Assembly (NCBI GenBank): GCA_038496445.1
Contig: JALMLS010000354.1
Location: 248,001 to 312,000 of the forward strand
Length of the DNA: 64,000 nt
DNA from: Trichosphaerium sp. ATCC 40318
Taxonomy: Eukaryota > Discosea > Flabellinia > Trichosidae
Direction of reading: 5' to 3'
Both the position numbers and the translations under genes were made by a program. Below are positions 38,063 through 48,404 of the stretch, in pieces. Within the stretch, counting starts at the first letter, position 1. Each line of letters begins with the position of its first letter. Below the pieces are notes generated by a model, which had not been told where the DNA came from, searched no databases, and was given only the letters and a program-made list of their open reading frames with translations.

Positions 38063-38959
38063 CACTTTACGTTCTAGAGGAACAGAACATGATAGGTTTT
38101 CACGTGCCAGTCAAACGTTACTTTGTGAGAAGACTCGAGAATACATTGACAATGCTTGCTTTAATCCGCTTGTCCAATAAACTTCTCTTGTAAGAGTATC
38201 TTGTTCCGTCTTGTCTATGGTCCAGTAAATTGCAGGCTACTTTTTACTGTGTGAGTGCTCGACAAGTAGTGGACCTATCACAATGTTATCGAGGATCAGT
38301 TTCCTTGTCATCTTTCATATTGAAACAGAGAACGCTGATTCATACTTAAATTAAAATAGCCCTTGACTCCATGAAGTGCCTTAAAGGCTGCCCTTAAATA
38401 CTACATTTATTTCCCAACAATAACCCTAGTCTACTGTGCGGGCATGAGAAAGAATACACAGATCACATCTCAACAAATGCAACAGGACACAAGCAAAACG
38501 TGACAAGTTAAAGAACAGAATAACGAAGAAACTAAGAAGAGACTTCCCCAGAATGACCAATAACAACAAGAACAAAGAACACTGAGAAGGAAACTGGATA
38601 AATGGAAAGATGCACATACCCTTGATTCAAAGAGGTACCCCGTTGTCAAACTCGGTCGTTTGACCGATGCCGAAACAAACAAAACATAACAATTCAGTAG
38701 ACGATTGCTCTAAAAGAATGCTTCATACACCAACCGAGCCACCGAAGTATGTTTTTCTACACAATTACAGTTCTATTCGTTCAATCCTACGTTTTCCCCT
38801 CCCCCACCCACAGAATGAGCTTACGTTCCATTTCGCTTATAAAATGAGCAGTAAAACACGTGGGAAAAAAAAAGGGTCGAATTTGAATGAATATATAATT
38901 GCCTTTGCGCACGTTGTTTTTCCTTTGTTTTGGCTAACCGTACTCATAGGACATACGAG
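38063..38959. other. remnant 3' part of copy A plus intergenic
   Basis: 38063-38185 is homologous to the C-terminal codons of copy C (RGTEHDRFSRASQ...). The rest has no clear gene. A small open frame with ATG at 38844 lies just upstream of F-box/LRR copy 2 and could be a first exon, but it does not join in frame. Confidence 0.4.
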
Positions 38960-40252
38960 ATGCTTTGGCTACCGACAGAAATTATATTTTGTATACTGGC
39001 GTTATTAGGCAAGAAATGCCGTATATCAGCAACGTTTGTTTGTAAACTGTTCTCTACAATCATTTTAAAGCATTTGGGGTATTTAACAGTGAACGTAAAG
39101 TCAAGAGAAAGTCTGTTCAAACTACATGAAAGTCCTCTTTTAAAAAATACAAAAGTGATTATTGGTGGTTTTACAATGACTGAAGATGACTTTAAAAATC
39201 TGTCTGGTGTTCATCACCTTGAAATAAAGGATGATGTTTCATTAACAGATGCAATGTTAGAACATATTTCAGCTGTACATCATCTGGAAATGATCATTAC
39301 AAGTGGATGCAACTTGACAGAATCAGGATTTAAGTCACTTCAAGGTATTCATACATTAAGAGTACCATGCAGTCATTTAAATGATGAGTGGCTTCAAGAA
39401 CTTGGTAGCATCCATACAATCAATGTTTCAGGTACAAATATAACAGATAAAGGACTTGCGGCACTCTCTGGAGTTCATACTATTGACTTATCTTATTGTG
39501 ACAACATCACTGACAAAGGTGTCATTGCCATTTCAGGTAATGTACACAAGATAAACCTTGCTGTATGTGATATAACGGACAAAAGTGTAAAAGCACTAAC
39601 AAGTGCAAGTTTCATATCTTTTAGTAACTGTTTCAGTATTACAGATGAAGGAGTAAAGTACCTGTTAACACAAAATCAAACAACTCACAAAATTAAAAAA
39701 ATTATTTTGGGCAACTGCACTCAAATATCAAACAACGTCTTGAAACTTTTGGCTGGTATACCTTGTATAGAGCTTCATGATTGTATACAACTAACAGGTG
39801 ATACTTTATCATGTTTGGCAGGTGTACAGCATATTGATTTGAATAGTTGTACTTCAGTATCAAATGACGGGATAAAACAATTGGCAGGTGTAAAAGTGAT
39901 TGATATTTCTTTTCTTGACTGTGTTGATGATAGTACTTTAAAGGCACTTGCTGGAGTACATACAATCATGCTTGATGAAACTCATGTGACAGATGAGGGT
40001 TTATGCTCTTTGAGGGATGTTAAAATTATTAGTCTTCATGGCTGCAACAAGATAACAGACAAAGGAGTGAGCAGTCTTATTGGTGTTAATAAAATTGACC
40101 TGTCAAACTGCTTTCAAATAACAGATGAGGGCGTTGTTAATTTAACAAGTATTGAATGCATTAATTATAGCGACACTCAAATAACAAAAAGAATGGTTGA
40201 TCATCTAGGATGTAAAAATACTGATGGAGTAATATGGCCTGATTTTTATTAA
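38960..40252 (+). CDS. F-box/leucine-rich-repeat protein, copy 2
   Basis: Intronless frame starting MLWLPTEIIFCILALLGKK (F-box-like), then about 15 LRRs of the AMN1 type (for example DLSYCDNITDKGVIAISG). Near-identical to copy 1 (20958-22311) but complete at the C-terminus, with extra repeats (NKIDLSNCFQITDEGVVNL) and the end GVIWPDFY. Changes between copies concentrate in the variable surface positions of the repeats (for example HEILLDG versus HKINLAV), as in ligand-binding LRR families. It lies between inverted copies A and B of the metalloprotease-like gene, suggesting that a block was duplicated together. Start at the ATG following the shared tcatag. Confidence 0.8.
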   Translation: MLWLPTEIIFCILALLGKKCRISATFVCKLFSTIILKHLGYLTVNVKSRESLFKLHESPLLKNTKVIIGGFTMTEDDFKNLSGVHHLEIKDDVSLTDAMLEHISAVHHLEMIITSGCNLTESGFKSLQGIHTLRVPCSHLNDEWLQELGSIHTINVSGTNITDKGLAALSGVHTIDLSYCDNITDKGVIAISGNVHKINLAVCDITDKSVKALTSASFISFSNCFSITDEGVKYLLTQNQTTHKIKKIILGNCTQISNNVLKLLAGIPCIELHDCIQLTGDTLSCLAGVQHIDLNSCTSVSNDGIKQLAGVKVIDISFLDCVDDSTLKALAGVHTIMLDETHVTDEGLCSLRDVKIISLHGCNKITDKGVSSLIGVNKIDLSNCFQITDEGVVNLTSIECINYSDTQITKRMVDHLGCKNTDGVIWPDFY

Positions 40253-40907
40253 AGTAATATTGTACTTTGATTGTTGACAAGCACATGTCACTGAAATAAA
40301 CAAAAGTTATGGGTTAGACTCTGTTTGCTATAGAGGAGAATAATTATGAAAAGGTGATACAAACGATTGCTGTACGTATGATATTAAAGGAATAAGCGAT
40401 TTAGAGAAATCCCAACATCATCATTTTTTAACTCATTAAAAAACAAGAGGACTGTTTTTTTTTTGTTTTTTTTGACAAAATAGTGTTGTTTTGACTCCAT
40501 ATGCAGGCTTCTGCCAACAAACAAAACTTTATAGATCAACAACATGTTGTTGTGAAATGAAAATAATTAGTATCAAGCGGATAATAAGGATCAGGTCTTT
40601 ACTATGAGTGCACGTGAACGAATATGATGTGAAAGATGATATCATTTTTGTCCCACCTAGCTACTGTCGTGGTATGTAGGTGTATACAGTGGTCTCCACT
40701 TTTGATCGGTTCTGTAGACATAAGCAAGTTGAGAGGTATTCTTAGTAGATTGTTTATTAATAAAATGGATTAAAACAATGGTTGTCAGGCTATTGTACAA
40801 GCGGATTAAAGCAAGCATTGTCAATGTATTCTCGAGTCTTCGCACAAAGTAATGCTTGACTGGCACGTGAAAACCTATCATGTTCTGTTCCTCTAGAACG
40901 TAAAGTG
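40253..40907. other. 3' region of copy 2 and decayed 3' part of copy B
   Basis: About 40790-40907 matches the C-terminal coding part of copy C on the minus strand, behind the early stop of copy B. No other gene seen. Confidence 0.4.
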
Positions 40908-42485
40908 TTAGTCATTATTTATTCCTGTAACATCAAAAACATACTCCCCAGGTTGTACTGGTCCTAAAATACCATCAGGATCTCCAAGAACACCCATTAC
41001 TCTCCCTAAAAGATTCCCAATCATACGTGGAGACACCCAGCTATTAGCATAGCGGGCTGACACTGCTGCCTGTTTCACAAGTTAATGTGTACAATACCGC
41101 AACTTGTTCTGTCGTACACCTTGACAAGGCCTTTCAGAGCTAAGAGTACCAAAGTCTTCTTTGCAATTGTGAAACAATACACCTGCAGCTGATTCCCCAC
41201 AACATTGAGGAATTGTGGCTCTCCATGTACCTTTAAAAGAGTTGAATGGGTTTGTAACACATTCGCTTGCTGGATTCCAAGGAACGACACCTTGACAAAT
41301 TGTGAGGTTAGGTTTAGCAGTTGGTGATTGAACCTCCAGTTGTAAATATCAAAGCGCTTTGTATAGTTAGATGGGTATTCTAATCAACAATGAACTTTAA
41401 CAAATAAGAGGATCCTTGTACTAGGTCTTGTTCAAAGAAAACATTGGCACGTGTGATAACTAAAATTTATTAGAACTGGCTTTTAGATTGTATTGCGTTA
41501 CCATTTGCAATGTAACTTGCTGTCTTTTCTATTGTACCAAGTGTTTTAAAGTAAGCCACTGTTGCTGTAACGCTCTAATCATACCGTAAACATTTTTTCT
41601 TTTTTCAAAAGCAGTACAAGAGCGTAATCGTGGAGTGCAGATGGACAAGGAGAAGGAGGTGGAGAGTATGGCAATGTTTCACCTGTAGGAAATCCACGTT
41701 TTACAGCTGTTGAAGGTATACTTTCTCTAAACATACTGTAAAAAGTAGGTATTGGTTGGATGGTAAGTACCTTAACATCACGTGACTGGCGTTTCCAATC
41801 TTATCAATATGATGTTGTCTCATGAACGGTTTGTGGCTTTAGAAAGAAGTATTAGACCGTTTTTAAAAGAGTGGAAGTTACTTACGTGTTTACAGAATCA
41901 AAATGAATCCATTCAGTCTTGTTGTTATTATTCGTCATCATTTGAAAGAATCCAATAAAAGTACCATCAGAGTGTGATGTCATTCTAAAGTGTCTGTGGT
42001 TCTCTCCAATACCTTTGTATGTAGTTGAAGGTACGTCTATGTACGTAATATTAATGCCATCATGGATGGCAATCTTGAGATAGAACGTTACTGGAAATTA
42101 CTACTTTTTGAAAACACGTGGTTTCTGAATAAATCTTGAACCACGTTAGGTGTACCTTTGTGTTTGGTGCGTATGGATTGTGTTTAATACATCTAAAGGT
42201 GAGGATAGACTCAAAAGTATGAAAAACAACTTCAAATTCGAAATCTCTTTTTTCTCCTTTTGGGTTGGTAACCAAAACTGATCATAGAACGATAAGTACG
42301 CTGTGATTTTCTTTGTCGTACTTTTTGATACGACGCCAAAATCGTCTGTATTATCCCAAAAAGATGTATCGTACGCCCACGTGATTATTATACACGTAAA
42401 TACTTTAAACAAAGAGTTATTATTGCTTGAATACGATATTTATAACTGTTGGGAGCGTACCCATGAGTAAAATGGCACAATTCAT
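40908..42485 (-). pseudogene. secreted metalloprotease-like protein, copy B (C-terminally truncated)
   Basis: Start MNCAILLMVFTCIIITW (signal peptide). The exon plan matches copies A and C: FEVVFHTFESILTFRCIKH, HRHFRMTSHSDGTFIGFFQM, QCCGESAAGVLFHNCKEDFG, SARYANSWVS, then PRMIGNLLGRVMGVLGDPDG where a zinc motif would be. All three zinc-ligand positions are changed. A 4-nt insertion gives the stop at 40908-40910 just after FDVTGI. The exon downstream of 'DTK' is disturbed (about 42060-42140), so this copy is probably non-functional. It is an inverted duplicate of copy A. Confidence 0.6.
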
Positions 42486-42920
42486 ATTGCTTTTGGTTAG
42501 TCTTATTATTATGTATAGTGGTGTACAACACCTAAGTATTGGGCACGACGGGTGGATTTATCCGAAATAGTGAACAACAATTGTGTACCAAAGTATTGAG
42601 AGTAAAAAACACTTGTGTATATTCTGTAACAAACTTCTTTGGCAGATATGATTGGTACAAAACGTAAATGGAATGGAAATATACGTGGGAGTGCCGGCGT
42701 AAAAAAACGCAACCATTGAGTGGCTATTATGGATGTAAATACTTTGATCAGATTGTTCAACTTATTACTTTGCCTCACAATCTAATTTTGCTTTCTGGCT
42801 AACAATTAATGCTTGAAACGTTTCGAATGATGTGCACAAACCAATGTGTTTTAGTGTTTATTTTCAGTTACTTTTCGATCACGTGACAAAATACAAAAAC
42901 TCAATTTTTTTTGATTGGGA
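42486..42920. other. intergenic
   Basis: No coding signal. CACGTG at about 42882. Confidence 0.4.
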
Positions 42921-44008
42921 TTATACTTGAAACTTCTGAGTGCCATCCATAACAGCTGGTTCTTTTGGCTTTTCTAATTGTTTTTTCCAGTACTTAATTT
43001 TTAAATCGGTTAATTCTTCTTGTTTCAATAGGTAGTCGCCATATCCGAAAGAATCAGCGACGAGTCTTCCCTAAAATAAAGATCAATAAAAACCAAGCCA
43101 AACAAATTCAAAAAAACTCGATTTGACTTACCACTGTAGCACGTGCTTGGGAACGCCATATATCTGTACAGAAAGTCCAGAATGATCCCCAAATACCTGC
43201 AAAAGGTGCAACTCTTTGTATTGTCAAGGATAGTGATTGTTATTTCGAAAAAAACTCCAAGCTCTTTCGGGTATTTAACAGAAAAGCAAGCTTCCCAAAA
43301 GCAAAAAAACCAAAAACTCAAGGTGAGGATACAATAAACCAAGTAGAAGCCACAATACCATGAAAATCTCAAAAGTCCATCGGTAAAGGAAGTTTGATGA
43401 TTTAATCAAGTAAGAAGTTACAACACGTGCGTTACCATCGTAATAGTAGTCCTCTAAGAAAAGAATTGTAAGTTACAAATTTCCAACGACATATTTTGTC
43501 CACACAATAGCAAAAATACACGAAAGAGGTTTTTTCCTTGCCGCTAGGCGATGAGTTGATTCTTTATGAAGCGCGAAAAGCAATTTCTGAGTAAAGAGAG
43601 TTTGGCGCATGACATAAGAGAAGAACCCGCCCTAATGGTCCCAATGGCGTAAAACGGCCAGAGAAAGAGTAATGGGTGGAAAACTGGCGAGAAAATAGCT
43701 AAATTGTTTTAAAATAACGTACTCTCCCTGTACATGGATATACGAGGTTCATGATGGAACCATTTGACGTTATGGCTATCAGTAGACGTTAGTAATTGCT
43801 TTGTAAAATAAAAACCACAAAACGTTTGTTTTTGGCACGACACGTACTCATCCTGCGTTCTGTGCACTTCAAAGTACGTTTGCATTACAGGTGGATTTAG
43901 TATTGGCTGCTGTTGATTGCCACGAGCATAAGTCTGTGGCTGTGCACCGTAGTTTGCTGGTGTACCATTCTGGTAACTTTGTTGATTATAGGTTGGCGTT
44001 GGTTGCAT
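42921..44008 (-). CDS. small membrane protein with Gln/Asn/Pro-rich N-terminus, function unknown
   Basis: Five exons give about 190 residues: a low-complexity start (MQPTPTYNQQSYQNGTPANY...), FEVHRTQDE, a segment YYYDGNARVVTSYLIKSSNF, a hydrophobic helix around FEIFMVLWLLLGIWGSFWTF, then QARATVGRLVADSFGYGDYL and a charged coiled end (LTDLKIKYWKKQLEKPKEP). The layout suggests a single-pass or hairpin membrane protein. Not recognised. Donors include gtttat (about 43343) and gtaagt; splice choice around the hydrophobic exon is set by reading frame. Start ATG 44006-44008, stop 42921-42923. Confidence 0.6.
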
Positions 44009-44342
44009 CGTTTCTGGTTAGATCTTGGGTAATGCTTGCAAGAATGATTAGGGCAGGTAGTCAAGATTTTTCTGCGGGAAAAATGCTTTCCTTTTTTAAG
44101 TAGTTTGCTGAAAGCGCCAAGCATTACGTTATTTCATTCCCAAAAATAATGTCCTTCAAAGAATATAAAATGCGAGAGTCGTTGGTTGTTATTGTTGTAA
44201 TTGGAAGCTCTTTCTACGGTCTTTCAAGGACGCTTTTTATTGAAGGAAGTTATCCTTTTTTTTTGTATGTTTTCCTTCCTATCTCAGCTAACTCAGCGTG
44301 TTGAAACGTCTTCAAGACTAAATCACTACACAGCACGTAAGT
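44009..44342. other. intergenic between minus-strand genes
   Basis: Promoter side of the small membrane protein gene and 3' side of copy C. No gene seen. Confidence 0.4.
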
Positions 44343-46156
44343 TTATTGGACAAGCGGATTAAAGCAAGCATTGTCAATGTATTCTCGAGTCTTCGCGCAA
44401 AGTAATGCTTGACTGGCACGTGAAAACCTATCATGTTCTGTTCCTCTAGAACGTAAAGTGTTAGTCATTATTCCTGTAATATCAAAAACATACTCCCCAG
44501 GTTGTACTGGTCCTAAAATACCATCAGGATCTCCAATTACATCCATTACTCTTCCTAGAGTATGTCCAAGATTTCGTCGAGACACCCAGCTATTGGCATA
44601 GCGGTTATAACCAAGTGCCTATTATCTATTAATACTTATGTAAATGTATTCTAGTATTGCCGTACACCTTGACAAGGTGTTCTCCCAAGGGCGCCAACGT
44701 GCCCTTCGCAATTGTGAAACAATACGCCTGCAGCTGATTCCCCGCAACATTGAGGAATGGCGGTTCTCCAGGTATCTCTAAAAGATGCATAGGGGCTTGT
44801 AACACATTCAGGTGAACCACGCTCAAGGTTCCATGCGTAAGACCCTTTTTTTTATGAGTTACAACGATAGAACAGTTGGCGCTACTCGAACCTTGAGATG
44901 TAAATATCAAAGCGTTTTGTATTGTCAAGTGAACATTCTAATCAAAAAATAAGCCAACATCACAAAGTGAGGATTATTGTACCAAGTCTTGTTCGAAGAA
45001 AACATTGGCACCCATGACAACTAAAATATCCTTGTTTCAAAAACAGATTTAAATTCATTCTCCTCATACCGTTTGCAATGTAACTTGCTGTCTTTTCGAT
45101 ACTACCAAGTGTTTTAAAGTAAGCCACTGTTGCTGCAAAACTCTAAACATTCATAAATCAATGCACTCTTAGACTTGTTTGTAGAGCGTACGAGGGTGTA
45201 TGCATACAGAGATGTTGGGCATGGTGAAGGAGGTGGAAAGTATGGTAATGTTTCACCTGTAGGAAATCCTCGTTTTACAGCTGGTGAAGGTATAATTTCT
45301 CTAAACAGACTTTGAAAAAGTAGGTATTGGTTGGATGGTAAGTACCTTAACATCACGTGACTGGCGTTTCCAATCTTATCAATATGACGTTGTCTCATGA
45401 ACGGTTTGTGGCTTTAGAAAGTAGTATTAGACCGTTTTTAAAAGAGTGGAGGTTACTCACGTGTTTACAGAATCAAAATGAATCCATTCAGTCTTGTTGT
45501 TGTTATTCGTCATCATTTGAAAGAATCCAATAAAAGTACCATCAGAGTGTGATGTCATTCTAAAGTGTCTGTGGTTCTCTCCAATACCTTTGTACGTGGT
45601 CGAAGGTACGTCTATGTACGTAATATTAATGCCATCATGGACACCAATCTTCGACAGGATTAGTAACGAGTACAAGTACTCAAAAAAGCGTGAAGATTTT
45701 TCCTGAGCCTGGTATTTCAAGAGAATTTCGGATCAGGTAAAAGTCCGAAAGTGTTCGAAAAAAAAAAGCCCGAAAAAAGTACTACGAGGTTTTCGAAGCG
45801 TTAGATGTACCTTTGTATCTGGTGCGTATGGGCTGTGTTTAATACATCTAAAGGTGAGGACAGACTCTAAGGCATGAAGAACAACTTCAAATTCAGTAAT
45901 CTCTGTTGGACCTGTTCTTGCGCCATTTCGCAGAGGTGTAACCGATGCTGCGACGATACATTAATCGGTAAAAATCAATAAAACGACATTTTCTTGCCGT
46001 ACTTTTGGATACAGTACTAAAGTCGCTTGTTTTATCCCAAAAATATTGGTTGTAACCCCACGTGATTAGCATCGCGTTAAATACTGTAAACAAACTCAAT
46101 TTTTATGTAGAGTTAAAGGCATTAACCATACCTAGCAATAAAATGGTATTCCGCAT
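44343..46156 (-). CDS. secreted metalloprotease-like protein, copy C (most intact)
   Basis: Start MRNTILLLVFNAMLITW (signal peptide), then YNQYFWDKTSDFSTVSK, EFEVVLHALESVLTFRCIKH, HDGINITYIDVPSTTYKG, FRMTSHSDGTFIGFFQMMTN, RQRHIDKIGNASHVM, YFKTLGSIEKTASYIAN, VMGANVFFEQDL, QNALIFTSQ, QCCGESAAGVLFHNC, RYANSWVSRRNLGHTLGRVM and FDITGIM. The order of helix, long-helix, active-site-like helix and Met-turn recalls adamalysin/M12-type metalloproteases, but the first zinc His and the Glu are replaced (RNLGH). It is therefore likely a secreted pseudo-enzyme. The reading frame runs to NACFNPLVQ. The 35/36-nt intron after HVMLR is supported by comparing copies B and C, whose lengths differ by 1 nt there. 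Confidence 0.6.
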
Positions 46157-46256
46157 CGTTTGATGACGAATGTTGGTTTTTCGTTTACGATTACCATTGA
46201 CTTACTGTAGAAAAAAACGTGCACAGAATACATCGTTTTAGAAAGTAAGATCTTTA

Positions 46257-47935
46257 TTAAAAGCGTATGATTGGATTATCAATATAAATTATGACGCCAC
46301 TGGCGTAATCTACATTGTACAATATTGGTTTGATTGATCTAATTCGGGTATCACTAGGTACAACAAACTCAAAATGATAAAGTTCTGATGTAGTGGTGTT
46401 TGTTATCTCAACGTCTCCGTTTGTAATATCACCAAGAACGCCAGGAATTATAGCACCTGTTTCATCAGCAGTGTAGAACCTTACATTCAAATGCTTACCC
46501 AGCATTGAAGCGCGAAGTGATAGATACATCCTCATAGTAGCTCCAGGTTCCGTGCGGATAACACCATTGTAAAATCCAGAGTATGAACTCCCTTCTATTT
46601 TGAGACAAGGAGAATTGTCAACTCCGTTTGTTGGAGAGTATCCACCACTCGTCATATACCATGGAGCAACGTCTTGATCAAAATTCTCGTTCTCCATCAT
46701 GTTGGCAATATCATAAGAAAACTCAACGTGACTTGAAGGGTTAACTGTTGCTGTAGCTTGTGGTAGACCGAAGTTTTCTGGAAGTGTTACTGTTGTAGTA
46801 TCATTTCCTAAATTACTAACAAGAATACGAACATTGTTCTTATACCTAACACCACTCCACGTGACACCTGTTGTCTTTTCTGTTTCTAAATTAAACAAAG
46901 AAGTTGGCTCAGAACCAAAGTATCTGTTTAAACTATTCCAAACATCAAGCATGTCACGTCTTTGCTCACTTGCTGTATACTGTTTTATCCACGATTCTTG
47001 AGGGAACTTGTTGAGATTGTCTATGTATACAATCAATCTTGCAAATCCATCAGCACCCCTCATCCTGAGGTGCTTAAGAAGCATTAAGTGATCTTCTTTT
47101 GGAGGTACAATTGTAGGCATTTCAAACCTTGCTATTGGTCCGCTAACCCAAGGTATAAGTATATGACCTTCAGGAAGAGCTTTATAAGCAGTTGAAAGTA
47201 ACTCAACAGGACCCCATAACAGCGCAGCACGTATATTAGGCGCTGTGTTATTCAGGTAGCAACATGGATGATCTATAGTGTGAACGTAATAGAATCCATA
47301 CGGATAACAATTAGGCTGTGCAATTGTCATTCCGCTTTCTCTGTAGAAAGTATCTTTTGCTGTATTGTTCTGAGAGGAAGGGTAACTCCCAGGGATAGTG
47401 AGGCCAGGGTGGTAAGCGTAGTTACCAATCATTGCGTTGCTGACGTTTGGGTTTGAGCTTGCACGTACAATTCTTATAACTTCAAGCATTTCTTCCATAT
47501 TCTGGGTTAAGTTTCCTTCAAGATCAGCTAGAAGAAGATCCATCGCTTCTGCATTATCGACCATATTCTGCACATCATTTATGTTGTTTGGGGTACCGTA
47601 CAAAGGAGATGATGGGTGTCGGATCATAGCTGACGCGTATCGTCCCTTTTCATGTTCTTCTGACCAAACTCTTAGCGGATAAGGGTGAGCACTACCATAG
47701 TCTTGTAGGTGAGGCACAGGGATGATACCAGCGCCGTCTACCCAATCCTTGTAGTTTTCTTCACCCATCTGCGCTTTTAATAAGTATCTCGCTTGGCTGT
47801 GGTCTTTAAAAGCTTTATAGTACGTACTTGAGCGTGATGGCGTACAGACCAATCAAAGAAGTATCCGGTTGGCTCTAGAGCATGTACGACGCATACAGAC
47901 ACTACAAATACGCATAAAAGATGCATAGATCGCAT
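46257..47935 (-). CDS. secreted glycosidase-like protein, intronless, frameshift near N-terminus
   Basis: A 530-residue open frame (47852-46257) without introns. A separate frame just upstream starts at ATG 47933-47935 with a signal peptide (MRSMHLLCVFVVSVCVVHA) and runs through LEPTGYFFDWSVRHHA. The two frames meet out of phase near 47830, so a 1-nt indel or sequencing error is likely. The N-terminal about 350 residues look like a TIM-barrel hydrolase (LLLADLEGNL, AMIGNYAYHPG, HILIPWVSGPI, GFARLIVYIDN). The C-terminal half looks like beta-sandwich domains (VRILVSNLGNDTTTV, EPGATMRMYLSLRAS). No EC class can be assigned. The lack of introns in an intron-rich genome suggests acquisition by transfer. 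Confidence 0.6.
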
Positions 47936-48404
47936 TAGAAGTGGCAATTGTGGTTGTCTTGATTTGGTTTAAGCCTCATGAGCGAACGTCCTAATTAAGA
48001 GCTCCTTTCTGTTTTTGTGACTTTTAACTTAAACCGTATTTATGCCAAAACAGCATTGATATGTTTCTGCAAGTACGGTACGTTCAAATCTCGGAAGTGT
48101 GTTTGGAATATACGAAAATCAGTGTCCTAAAGCAGTTCGAAACTTTCTCTTGTAATTGTAAGAGTTCAATGATCACAACAAACAAATGACAGGTGCTGAT
48201 TTGTCACCACTCAAGGTTCACTGCTTCTTCACTTTGGTGGTTGATTATAGTGTTCAATAGTTCGTTCCATGGAACCATGCTCTTAAGAGATATTACTCAG
48301 AAAGTTGTAAATGAGTCAGCAAACAAACTACAAAAAGTAAAGCTTGTAGGTTTTCGACTGAAAACTCGCACTTTTCTCGTACATAAGAAATCTTGAGCTA
48401 CATC
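47936..48404. other. divergent intergenic region
   Basis: Between the glycosidase-like gene (-) and the LRR gene (+). A short plus frame 48193-48396 is open but without motif. Confidence 0.4.
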
